In this document: positions 1 to 6,582 of the stretch, piece after piece
Position numbering within the stretch: the stretch's first letter is position 1
Layout: the number at the start of each line of letters is the position of its first letter
DNA from: JANLQX01 sp043775075
GTDB taxonomy: Bacteria > Actinomycetota > Acidimicrobiia > Acidimicrobiales > JANYDT01
Length of the DNA: 9,507 bases
Direction of reading: 5' to 3'
Assembly: GCA_043775075.1 (NCBI GenBank)
Contig: JAYVSS010000002.1
Coordinates: forward strand, 1-9,507
The notes under the pieces: model-generated
Databases searched by the model: none
What the model saw: the letters and a program-made list of their open reading frames with translations, nothing else
What the model was told of the DNA's origin: nothing
Translations under genes and position numbers: made by a program

Positions 1-95
1 GCGAATAACCGAATGTCGTCGGACGTATCAGCTTGGCGGTGGGGAGTCAGTTCAGAAGACAGCGGAAGTTCCTTTGACGGGTCGAACCGGTCCAC
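1..95 (-). CDS. Possible 5' end of an unrecognised gene leaving the left edge
   Basis: Downstream of nadD the minus strand has a frame that stays open from a TGA at 170-168 to the window edge. Possible starts are GTG at 95-93 (preceded by a weak GGTGG-like purine stretch) and GTG at 128-126 (no visible ribosome site). From the nearer GTG the peptide begins VDRFDPSKELPLSSELTP, which is polar and proline-containing like a cytoplasmic N-terminal tail, but I recognise no family. It does not resemble the start of RsfS, the usual partner downstream of nadD in actinomycetes. Only about 31 codons are visible, so an open frame by chance is quite possible. The start is uncertain. Confidence 0.22.
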   Translation of the reverse strand, partial: MDRFDPSKELPLSSELTPHRQADTSDDIRLF

Positions 96-170
96 GCGAT
101 TGGACCACCACCATTCTGGCCGAATCACCCGACCACTTCGGCCTATCAGCCGGTAGTACAGCAGATGTCA

Positions 171-797
171 CTACGAACCAGGCGAGTACAGCCCTCGTTC
201 GCGCACCACCAATAACACCGGTGGCGGGACGAGAAAGTCCAGCGGGCGTCCCTCGCGGCCCATTGATCGCAGTTCTGTCGAGCTAATTTCCAGCGCCGGC
301 GACCGCACAGCCACGGACTTCCAACCAGGTTCGAGCTCGCCGGTTTCGGCCTCCCCCGGCCTGTGGCAGACGGCCAGGGTGCAGAGCGGGGGAATCTCGT
401 TCCACCGTTTCCACGTCGTGAGGTCGTCGACGAGGTCCGACCCGATGATGAGGAAGAGCTCGCGGGTGGCCGAAGCCAAGACGGCGAGCGTGTCCGCGGT
501 GTAACTGTCGCCCCCGCGATCAATCTCAATGCGGCTCGCCTCAAGGCCCGCATGACCAGCCACGGCCGCCTCAACCATGGCGAAACGGTCCTCAACATTG
601 CTCACATGGCGCAACTGGGCTTTCTGCCAAGGCACATTTGCCACCACAAAAAGGACCCGGTCGAGGCGCAACTGGTGCTTCGCCTGAACTGCCACCGCCA
701 GATGGGCGACGTGGATCGGATCAAACGTTCCGCCGTAAACACCCACACGCTCGCGCCCATCCACGACCGAAGCTGACGAGACTGGGTCCGAGCTCAC
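171..797 (-). CDS. nadD: Nicotinate-nucleotide adenylyltransferase NadD
   Basis: Transfers AMP from ATP to nicotinate mononucleotide, giving deamido-NAD in the cytoplasm, a core step of NAD synthesis. The 208-residue product has the usual family length. It shows the nucleotidyltransferase signature GGTFDPIHVAH at residues 22-32, the VVANVPWQK substrate loop at about 51-59, SYTADTL at about 98-104, a FIxGxD-like stretch LFLIIGSDLVDDLTTWKRW at about 114-132, and the closing ISSTELR (about 171-177) followed by FLVPPPV near the end. The start is GTG at 797-795, whose GTGA overlaps the TGA of the upstream oxidoreductase gene, so translational coupling is likely. No strong ribosome site precedes it. 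The first 17 residues extend past where most NadD proteins begin; in-frame GTGs at V12 and V18 are alternatives. The stop is TAG, followed at once by an in-frame TGA. Confidence 0.95.
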   Translation of the reverse strand: MSSDPVSSASVVDGRERVGVYGGTFDPIHVAHLAVAVQAKHQLRLDRVLFVVANVPWQKAQLRHVSNVEDRFAMVEAAVAGHAGLEASRIEIDRGGDSYTADTLAVLASATRELFLIIGSDLVDDLTTWKRWNEIPPLCTLAVCHRPGEAETGELEPGWKSVAVRSPALEISSTELRSMGREGRPLDFLVPPPVLLVVRERGLYSPGS

Positions 798-1717
798 GTG
801 CCAGTCAGCCTGGCGACGATAGGAGCGAACGCGTCCATGTCATGGACGACGATGTACGAGAACCCGTAGCGCTCACGCCGCTCGACGAGGTCGGCGCAGA
901 TTTCATCGACCGTGCCGACCATGACGATCGGCATCTGAAGAGCTTCTTCAGGTGACAGACCGAAGAGCGGCGCCAGCTGCGCTGCGACTTCAACCCGATT
1001 CGGCACGACCTGTTCAATCTGCCCGAGCAACTGCAACTCAATCGACGCAAAGCGCTCCCCGGCCGCCTCGCGAATCCAGCCGATTCGCTCCAGATATCGC
1101 TCGGCTACCGCGGTCTTCGCCGCCTCGACACCAGCGGTTCCACTGGTGAGTTCGGGGTTCACACCAATAATCGAGGCGTACTTGGCCGCTGCCGTCAGCA
1201 CCTTACGTCCGCCTCCACCGATGAGTAGCGGCGGACCTCCAAGGGTGTGCGGACGCGGGAAGCACGTGGCGCCGCTGAGCGTGTAGTGCGCCCCCTCGAA
1301 CGACACCCGCTCATCGGTCCACAGACGCTTCATACATTCGATTGCTTCAATCATACGTTCGATCCGCACACTGGGACGATCGAGAACGATGCCTGATTCT
1401 TCGTAGTCGGTGGTCATCCACCCCGCCCCGATTCCGAACTCCAACCGTCCGCCGGAAAACACGTCCATGGCGGCGATGTCTCGGGCGAGCGTGATTGGGT
1501 GGCGGTAGTCGTTGTCGTAGACGAGGGCGCCAACCTTCAGGCTGGTTGTTACTTCAGCGGCCACGGTGAGCGGAACCGTGGGGCTCCACGCGTCGCCAAA
1601 GTGGTCCGGGAGAAACAACGTTGAGTAGCCAAGGTCTTCGGCCTTGCGAGCGCTACCACGCCACGCCCGGCCTGACTCAGCGTTGCGGAGTTGGATGCCA
1701 AATCGAAACGGATGCAC
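794..1717 (-). CDS. Luciferase-like F420-dependent oxidoreductase (MSMEG_2516-like)
   Basis: A 307-residue (beta/alpha)8 luciferase-like monooxygenase-fold protein, probably a cytoplasmic oxidoreductase using cofactor F420; its substrate cannot be told from sequence. Visible family features are FGIQLRN at the N-terminus, AEDLGYSTLFLPDHF (about 26-40), the RHPITLARDIAAMDVFSGGR stretch (about 72-91), LEFGIGAGW (92-100), the GGPPLLIGGGG core (about 160-170) and the C-terminal GTVDEICADLVERRERYGFSY region. This pattern matches the actinobacterial subfamily typified by MSMEG_2516. The start is GTG at 1717-1715. It is the only possible one, because an in-frame TGA lies about 33 bases upstream with no other start codon between. 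No Shine-Dalgarno site precedes it (see the possible leaderless promoter). It follows lysR by 55 bases and overlaps nadD by 4 bases (GTGA). Involvement in NAD synthesis is not implied. Confidence 0.88.
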   Translation of the reverse strand: MHPFRFGIQLRNAESGRAWRGSARKAEDLGYSTLFLPDHFGDAWSPTVPLTVAAEVTTSLKVGALVYDNDYRHPITLARDIAAMDVFSGGRLEFGIGAGWMTTDYEESGIVLDRPSVRIERMIEAIECMKRLWTDERVSFEGAHYTLSGATCFPRPHTLGGPPLLIGGGGRKVLTAAAKYASIIGVNPELTSGTAGVEAAKTAVAERYLERIGWIREAAGERFASIELQLLGQIEQVVPNRVEVAAQLAPLFGLSPEEALQMPIVMVGTVDEICADLVERRERYGFSYIVVHDMDAFAPIVARLTGT

Positions 1718-1725
1718 GGGCGCAC

Positions 1726-1731
1726 ACGGTA
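1726..1731 (-). promoter_or_regulatory. Possible leaderless -10 element for the F420 oxidoreductase gene
   Basis: The minus strand reads TACCGT here, fitting the actinobacterial -10 pattern TANNNT. It ends 8 bases before the GTG at 1717-1715. That spacing would place the transcription start at or next to the start codon, giving a leaderless message. This would explain why the forced GTG has no ribosome-binding site. No convincing -35 hexamer sits 16-19 bases upstream (the nearest, TTGTCC, is 22 bases away). TANNNT is a loose pattern, so this is suggestive only; the gene may instead be read from the lysR promoter. Confidence 0.28.
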
Positions 1732-1772
1732 GCCCGGACGACCTCGATCAGGGGGACAACGGACCCGCGGTG

Positions 1773-2717
1773 CTACTCCCGCGTTCGGCCCGCGACGACA
1801 CGCTCCGCCCCGGCCAGCGTGACACCGCGTTGGCGGGCCGCCTCGGCCGGCAGGACCTCTTGCAGCACCGAGAGCAACGCCCGCGCCGGGGCCGGAAGCA
1901 TCCCTCGCCGACGTTGCACAACGCCCACCTGACGGGGCGGCATCCGGCGTACCGGGATGGCTTTCCAGGGACCGGTGAGATGAGGGGGAACGGCGGTGGA
2001 TGGCACGATTGCGACACCGACTCCGTCGAATGCCAGCGACGTGATCAAGCGAACGCCGTCGATCTCGGCCAATGGCGCCAGGGTGAAGCCGATGCGGTCG
2101 GCGGCGAGATCAAGTTCGGTCCGGTACGCCGTGCCGCGAGGGGCGAGAATCACCGGGATCTTGTCCAACTCCGCCGCATCAAGCTCGTCTCGATCCCACC
2201 ACATCGTTCCTTCGGGGATGACGGCAAGGATCTCCTCGTCAAACAACGGGGTCACCGACATATCGGGATCGTGAAGCGGCAAATTGACGATCGCCAGCGA
2301 GAGCGATCCAGCCAGGAGTTGGGGAGCAAGCGACGTTGTGGAGGCGTCGACCACCACGATATGGACTCCGGGATGGCGAATCCGCATCCGTTGATGCAGC
2401 GAAGGCACCAGCCAGCGAGCCACGGTGCCGATGACGCCCACGCGGACCTCGCCAACGACCTCGTCGCGCAGCGCGTTCACGTCGGCGACGAGCGCTTCCA
2501 GTTCGCTGTGAATACGCCGAGCCCGGCTGACCACGACCTCCCCTTCCTCGGTGAGGCGACCAGCAGTTCGGTCGATCAACGTGACCCCGAGTTGGCGTTC
2601 GAGCCGGGCAATGTGGGCCGAAACGTTTGATTGCACCGTGTGTAGGCGCTCAGCAGCGGCGGAAAATGTCCCGCAGTCAGCGACCGCCGTCAGCGCCGCC
2701 AGTTGTCGAAGATCCAT
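1773..2717 (-). CDS. LysR-family transcriptional regulator
   Basis: A 314-residue cytoplasmic DNA-binding regulator of normal LysR-family length. The winged helix-turn-helix is at residues 1-60: MDLRQLAALTAVADCGTFSAAAERL, then the recognition helix QSNVSAHIARLERQLG and the wing region LIDRTAGRLTEEGE. A linker helix follows, then a periplasmic-binding-protein-like effector domain starting near GEVRVGVIGTVARWLVP (about residue 89) and containing FDEEILAVIPEG and FDGVGVAIVPST. I chose the ATG at 2717-2715 because MDLRQL is the canonical family start and a GAGGGG ribosome-like site lies 10 bases upstream. A TTG at 2747 would add ten unconserved residues. No gene is divergently transcribed next to it, so the usual 'regulates its divergent neighbour' guess does not apply. 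Likely targets are itself and perhaps the downstream oxidoreductase gene. The co-inducer is unknown. Confidence 0.92.
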   Translation of the reverse strand: MDLRQLAALTAVADCGTFSAAAERLHTVQSNVSAHIARLERQLGVTLIDRTAGRLTEEGEVVVSRARRIHSELEALVADVNALRDEVVGEVRVGVIGTVARWLVPSLHQRMRIRHPGVHIVVVDASTTSLAPQLLAGSLSLAIVNLPLHDPDMSVTPLFDEEILAVIPEGTMWWDRDELDAAELDKIPVILAPRGTAYRTELDLAADRIGFTLAPLAEIDGVRLITSLAFDGVGVAIVPSTAVPPHLTGPWKAIPVRRMPPRQVGVVQRRRGMLPAPARALLSVLQEVLPAEAARQRGVTLAGAERVVAGRTRE

Positions 2718-2772
2718 AAGAAACACGCCCCTCGGCGTCAACCTCAACCGCCGATCGGGCGAGGGACAGTGA

Positions 2773-2802
2773 AGTATCGTTCACAGCGATACCCCCTGTC
2801 AC
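2773..2802 (-). promoter_or_regulatory. Probable sigma-70-type promoter of the lysR gene
   Basis: On the minus strand GTGACA (2802-2797; 5 of 6 match to TTGACA) is followed after 18 bases by GATACT (2778-2773; 4 of 6 match to TATAAT). Initiation would fall near 2766, giving a 5' leader of about 50 bases before the ATG at 2717, with GAGGGG as ribosome site. The placement in the only sizeable intergenic gap of the window supports it. Matched by eye only, so the exact hexamers are tentative. Confidence 0.4.
2774..2792. promoter_or_regulatory. Candidate LysR-type operator (ATC-N9-GAT dyad)
   Basis: A perfect dyad GTATCG-N7-CGATAC occupies 2774-2792. At its core is ATC-N9-GAT (T-N11-A), the textbook LysR-family box. 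A second overlapping dyad, GTGAA-N6-TTCAC (2769-2784), interleaves with it, so two half-site registers are possible. The dyad overlaps the -10 and spacer of the proposed lysR promoter, a position that fits autorepression. LysR binding to this site is inferred from position and symmetry. Confidence 0.48.
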
Positions 2803-2880
2803 TTCTATCGCTAGCGACGGTTGCCGCGGTCGAGGGTTGGTGCGTTGCTGCTGAGCTAGCGGCGCCCGCCGACGACGATC

Positions 2881-4326
2881 TCAAATGAGCGTCGTGGCCC
2901 GTTCGTCGTCACGCACCACCGCGCCGCGGTCGAGCACGATATGGCGCACTCCAAGCAACCGCACACGCGGATCGGTGCAGGCCAAAACTACGGTGGCTCC
3001 CTCGTCCACCAATACCCGAAAGCGGTTGATCATCGCCGCCGCATCGGCGTCACAAAGACCGGCAAACGGCTCATCGGCGAGAACCATTTCCGGATTGTTG
3101 ACCAGCGCTCGGGCGAGGGCGACCAGGCGAACTTCCGAACCCGAGAGCACTGAAGCCGGAAGACCGATCTGGCGAGCAAGGCCGACTCGGCGAGCAGCCT
3201 CCTCCGCTGCACCCCGAGCGAGCAGCGCACTGACTCCCGCCGCAAGAAGTGGCAATTCCACGTTTTCCTCAACCGTGAGATCGGGGACAAGGAACGGCAT
3301 TTGCGGGAGAAAACCATCGCTGACGGCCTCTCGGACCGCCCGATCTTCGGCGTCGAGCGACCCAAGGTCAACGCTGTCGACGACGGCACGGCCACTCATC
3401 GGCGGCTCGTACCCGGCGAGCAAACGAAGCAGCGACGTCTTGCCGCTTCCTCGATCACCAGCAACGACGACCAATGAGCCGCTGTGGATCTGCAACGTCA
3501 ATGGACGCAGCGCAGGGACCATCGCCTCGGCCAGGTCGACAATGATCGAGCGAGCCGGGGGCCGCTCAATGGAGATCAACAGCTCAGCCGATTCGCCACC
3601 ATTCACCGGACGACCCGACGACAACGAACGGGGGGCCGCGCCCACAGGCGACTCGACTGAAACGAGTTCCTCGGTGCGACGGTCGACGAAGGGCCAAACC
3701 AACGATTCGGGTTCCCAGTCTCTGTGCGAAGCGGCGATGGCGTTAATCGGACGAGCCGTCTCCACCGGCAGATCAGCCAGGGCTCGGGTGAACGTCGGAG
3801 CACTCGGAAACGTCGAACTATTCGCCGCAATGTCCGCAGCCCCGACCGCCTCGACTTCGGTGACTTCGGTGACTTCGGTGACTTCGGTGACTTCGAGTGC
3901 GTCAACACCGACCGCGGCGTGTTCGCCAAGGGCGACTTCGACCGCTCCGCGCTCTCCTACGTCGGCGGTGGAGTCGACGAGCCATGTCGGGGCATCGGAC
4001 ACTTCCGGAGCCCGCAGACCGACGCTCCGCGGTTCAACTCCGAGAGCCAGTAAGACGTCGTCTTCGACGTGCAGGACGGTGAACCCCGAATGTTCGGCGA
4101 TGGCTCGACTCAGCGGAACGAGGACTGGGCGGTCGGCCACCGCCACGACGGAGACCTCATCAAGGGTGAGCCCCTTCATCGTCGCGTCGAATACCAAACC
4201 GGCCGAAGTCGCACCAACAGCAACTCGGTCGGCCGGCGCAGCCGGCAACGGTGACGAGAGCTCAGTCATGGTCATAGGAAGTGCTTCGACACTTGGCGGT
4301 TCGTCCTTGAACGTCGGCTCATTCAT
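2881..4326 (-). CDS. ABC-transporter ATPase domain with long unrecognised N-terminal region
   Basis: A 481-residue protein with no signal peptide or membrane segment, so cytoplasmic. Its C-terminal ~220 residues form an ABC ATPase of the LolD/MacB/FtsE kind: Walker A GDRGSGKT (290-297), Q-loop LPQMPFLVPDLTVEENV (Q342), signature LSGSE (394-398) and Walker B MVLADEP with catalytic Glu 419. Two motifs deviate: the signature is LSGSEVRL rather than LSGGQ/E-QQR, and the switch histidine is replaced by Thr 451 in LACTDPRV. The N-terminal ~260 residues, acidic and Ala/Val/Ser-rich, match no family I know; they include a TEV tandem repeat (about 145-158). The start is uncertain: ATG at 4326 is preferred over GTG 4332 and TTG 4335, but none has a good ribosome site. 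No permease gene is visible. It lies 34 bases after the GH44 gene, so it is probably co-transcribed with the polysaccharide genes. It may gate export or act without transport. Confidence 0.8.
   Translation of the reverse strand: MNEPTFKDEPPSVEALPMTMTELSSPLPAAPADRVAVGATSAGLVFDATMKGLTLDEVSVVAVADRPVLVPLSRAIAEHSGFTVLHVEDDVLLALGVEPRSVGLRAPEVSDAPTWLVDSTADVGERGAVEVALGEHAAVGVDALEVTEVTEVTEVTEVEAVGAADIAANSSTFPSAPTFTRALADLPVETARPINAIAASHRDWEPESLVWPFVDRRTEELVSVESPVGAAPRSLSSGRPVNGGESAELLISIERPPARSIIVDLAEAMVPALRPLTLQIHSGSLVVVAGDRGSGKTSLLRLLAGYEPPMSGRAVVDSVDLGSLDAEDRAVREAVSDGFLPQMPFLVPDLTVEENVELPLLAAGVSALLARGAAEEAARRVGLARQIGLPASVLSGSEVRLVALARALVNNPEMVLADEPFAGLCDADAAAMINRFRVLVDEGATVVLACTDPRVRLLGVRHIVLDRGAVVRDDERATTLI
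3853..3895. repeat. Nine-base tandem repeat coding for (TEV)n in the ABC protein
   Basis: The unit GACTTCGGT on the plus strand occurs four times without a mismatch (3853-3888) and continues for 7 bases into a fifth copy. Read on the coding strand it is ACCGAAGTC, giving Thr-Glu-Val, so the protein shows EVTEVTEVTEVTEVE. Because the unit is a multiple of three, copy-number change keeps the frame. The perfect identity between copies points to recent slippage or expansion. Confidence 0.9.
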
Positions 4327-4360
4327 GGCCACCAAGAGTCAGACAGGCACCGTGCCATGC

Positions 4361-6574
4361 TCACCCGAGCTTGGCCCGCACCACGGTGATCGAGTATTTC
4401 GGGAGAACTACGCCAATTCCCGTCGTTGACAATGACACTTTTGACCGGGGTCCGAACCCCGACGCCCCGGCATCGTAGGTAAAGGTTTCCACCGACGTCA
4501 TCGCCTTGCAGTTTCGGGTGACAATCGGGGCTTCAAGGGCCTTCTTTGGATCTGTATTCACCAGCACGGCGACCATTGACGAGTCAGCGGAATCCGTGGA
4601 TGCAAATGCCGAAACGGCACCTGATGAACTGGTCGCCTCGATCGACGAGTCAAGGAATCGGCCACCCTGACCGTCGAAATTGCGAAAAGCACGAAATGCC
4701 CAAAAGGTCGGACTATTCGCTGGCGGCGCCGTCCAGTAAAATGCTGCGGTCACGCCTTCGGATGCAAATTTTCCGAGTGCTATTGCGGTGGCCAAACCGC
4801 CATTCATAGTTCCTTCTCCTCCGAAGCTCCACTCGCCGATCGAGAGCCCGGTTCCCGGATAATTTTCGTCGATCAACCTCTTCATCCGAGGAAGTAAAGT
4901 CACTGGTTCGCCGATCCACGATTCATCGCTATACGAGGAATCCCACAAACTCCGCGTACTCCGAAGTCGCAACTTGTTGGTGACCGCATCGGTACCTCCA
5001 ACTCCGCCGCCGTAGACGTTTGATTGCTGCGGATAGAAGTGGATATCGAGCACGTCCAAAAGGCGTTGGCCGGTCCTCGTTTCCTGCTCTTTCATCTTGC
5101 GCAGATACCACGCCAGAAGCGGAACGTCGCCGTGGGCCTTACGATCTGGCGCAGAGCCGAACCCCGCTTCGGCATCAGCCGCGGAGTAGAAGTATGCCGG
5201 CCATCCCCACGACGCCGGCCCGGCGACGATGGCCTGCGGATCAGCCTTCTTAATGGCCGTTGCATATCGAATACCCAGGTCGAGGACTTCGTCGTAGGTG
5301 GTCGCCTGAGGGTGCACGTCGCGGTGAGTGTCGTTCCACAATTCGACCTCATTGTCCAGGAAGTACATGTTCGTGCGCCCCTTCAACGACGATCCGACCC
5401 ATTGGCCCACATCATCGGCGGTGGTGGCCACGCTGGTGGTCTTCGGGTCCGGCGGCGCGAGCTTCTTCCCATCAGTTGCCCGCCCGTTCCCGATATCGGC
5501 GTTTTGCGGATCGGTGGACTGCTGCTTGCCGAACTTGGTCACAGGAAACGTGTAGGAGGATTCATCTTTGGCCACCCAACCAAGCATGGGAATGGTCACG
5601 GCATTCAGGCGACCGGCCGCCTGATTTTTAGCAAAGAACGTTTCCACAGCATTCGACGTTCCGTCGGCAATTGAAACATTCCGCCAGTAGTAATCGAGTG
5701 CAGTATTCCACGCGTTTCCGAGCTTCCAGTTGTACCGAGATGTCGGGTTTCCCCCCCATCGATTGATCGTGGCGCCAAGCTGCGAAGTGTCCGCCGTGAG
5801 ATAGCCCGCTCCGGAAAAGCCGATGCCGTAGATCCGGGCATCTATCGGCTTACGTTTTGGCGATTGGCAGTCGATCGTGATTGTCGCTTTCCCAGCCGCG
5901 TGAACCTTAGTTCCGGTGACTACCGACGGACTAATTTTTGTAGATTCAGCAGAAACAGATTGAGCCGATTTAAAGGAAATACTGGCAAAGTCAACGAGGG
6001 TGCCAACCGGCAACTGTCGACTCGGGCGGAGCCTAAGCTGAAAAAACTGTCCACTTGGCGCAAGGTTTTTTACCGCCAACGTTGCGGAGCGAAAGCCGTC
6101 GGCACCCATGGCGGTGGCGGGGACGTTGAGTTCGGCGCCGACGTCGGCTTGTCCGACCGCCGTGAGTCCGACGAGAAGAAAGGATCCGAGGTCACTCGCC
6201 GTCCGGTAGCGCAGCACCAACGAGGTGGCCTCGACCGGCCGACTATTGCGATCCAAGAGCCAGCCCTGCCAATTCCCAAAGTCCACCGTGGCCACCGACG
6301 GTCCGATAACTCGCGTGGAGGACCAGCCGTAGTCGCTCCAACCGTCTTTCAGCCCGCCCTGGTAGATCGCCGTGTCGGCTGACACGGTCTTCGATTCGGC
6401 TTTCGCCGCGCCTCCTGGCTTCTTGGCTGTCACTGCCGATCGACGCTTTGTCGGCGTGCTTTTCTTGGCGGTGCCGGTTGCCCCGTCAGTGACAATCAGC
6501 AGCGCAACGAGAACGAGAATCTGCCCACCGAAGAGGGCCGACCGTCTACGACCTAGACGGGGAACCTCCGCCAC
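4361..6574 (-). CDS. Glycoside hydrolase family 44 beta-glucanase, secreted or membrane-anchored
   Basis: A 737-residue extracytoplasmic enzyme; GH44 members hydrolyse beta-1,4-glucans and xyloglucan with retention. The N-terminus has basic residues and a hydrophobic segment (about 14-29), a signal peptide or anchor, then a Lys/Ala-rich linker (about 36-62). Residues 65-205 look like a beta-sandwich carbohydrate-binding module (IYQGGLKDGWSDYGWS onward). The catalytic domain starts near 243: INRWGGNPTSRYNW (270-283), probable acid/base Glu 409 in DNEVELWNDTHRDVHP, probable nucleophile Glu 581 in SIGEWSFGGE, and a C-terminal beta domain to 737. The usual DNEP is DNEV here. The GTG start at 6574-6572 has AGGG (6584-6581) 6 bases upstream, overlapping the preceding stop. 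It lies 8 bases after the pseudokinase-like gene, so it belongs to the polysaccharide operon. Parts of the gene look AT-richer than its neighbours. The substrate may be the locus's own polymer. Confidence 0.88.
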   Translation of the reverse strand: MAEVPRLGRRRSALFGGQILVLVALLIVTDGATGTAKKSTPTKRRSAVTAKKPGGAAKAESKTVSADTAIYQGGLKDGWSDYGWSSTRVIGPSVATVDFGNWQGWLLDRNSRPVEATSLVLRYRTASDLGSFLLVGLTAVGQADVGAELNVPATAMGADGFRSATLAVKNLAPSGQFFQLRLRPSRQLPVGTLVDFASISFKSAQSVSAESTKISPSVVTGTKVHAAGKATITIDCQSPKRKPIDARIYGIGFSGAGYLTADTSQLGATINRWGGNPTSRYNWKLGNAWNTALDYYWRNVSIADGTSNAVETFFAKNQAAGRLNAVTIPMLGWVAKDESSYTFPVTKFGKQQSTDPQNADIGNGRATDGKKLAPPDPKTTSVATTADDVGQWVGSSLKGRTNMYFLDNEVELWNDTHRDVHPQATTYDEVLDLGIRYATAIKKADPQAIVAGPASWGWPAYFYSAADAEAGFGSAPDRKAHGDVPLLAWYLRKMKEQETRTGQRLLDVLDIHFYPQQSNVYGGGVGGTDAVTNKLRLRSTRSLWDSSYSDESWIGEPVTLLPRMKRLIDENYPGTGLSIGEWSFGGEGTMNGGLATAIALGKFASEGVTAAFYWTAPPANSPTFWAFRAFRNFDGQGGRFLDSSIEATSSSGAVSAFASTDSADSSMVAVLVNTDPKKALEAPIVTRNCKAMTSVETFTYDAGASGFGPRSKVSLSTTGIGVVLPKYSITVVRAKLG

Positions 6575-6582
6575 TGTTTGCC

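Noticed and set aside
1644..2630. A plus-strand frame of 328 codons opposite lysR and the oxidoreductase start
   Set aside because: No recognisable family and no ribosome site. The opposite strand encodes a clear LysR regulator over nearly the whole span.
2809..2860. Two GCTAGC palindromes 45 bases apart after the ABC gene, possible terminator stem
   Set aside because: The loop would be about 38 bases and there is no T-tract. I see no intrinsic terminator in the gap.
3724..4053. Plus-strand frame with a DFGDFGDFG repeat
   Set aside because: The repeat is only the reverse reading of the nine-base unit that encodes TEV in the ABC protein; nothing else in the frame looks like protein.
4346..4356. 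Palindrome GGCACCGTGCC between the GH44 and ABC genes
   Set aside because: Too compact for a stable hairpin and without a T-run. It could be a protein site, but nothing supports that.
2885..4429. A plus-strand frame of 514 codons opposite the ABC gene
   Set aside because: Its translation is a Ser/Thr/Arg-rich low-complexity string without domains, while the minus strand there carries full ABC ATPase motifs. It is an antisense shadow of biased codon usage.
6370..6387. Perfect 7-bp stem with GGCT loop (CCGTGTC...GACACGG)
   Set aside because: It lies inside the GH44 coding region, has no U-run on either strand, and encodes ordinary linker residues, so it is not called as a terminator.
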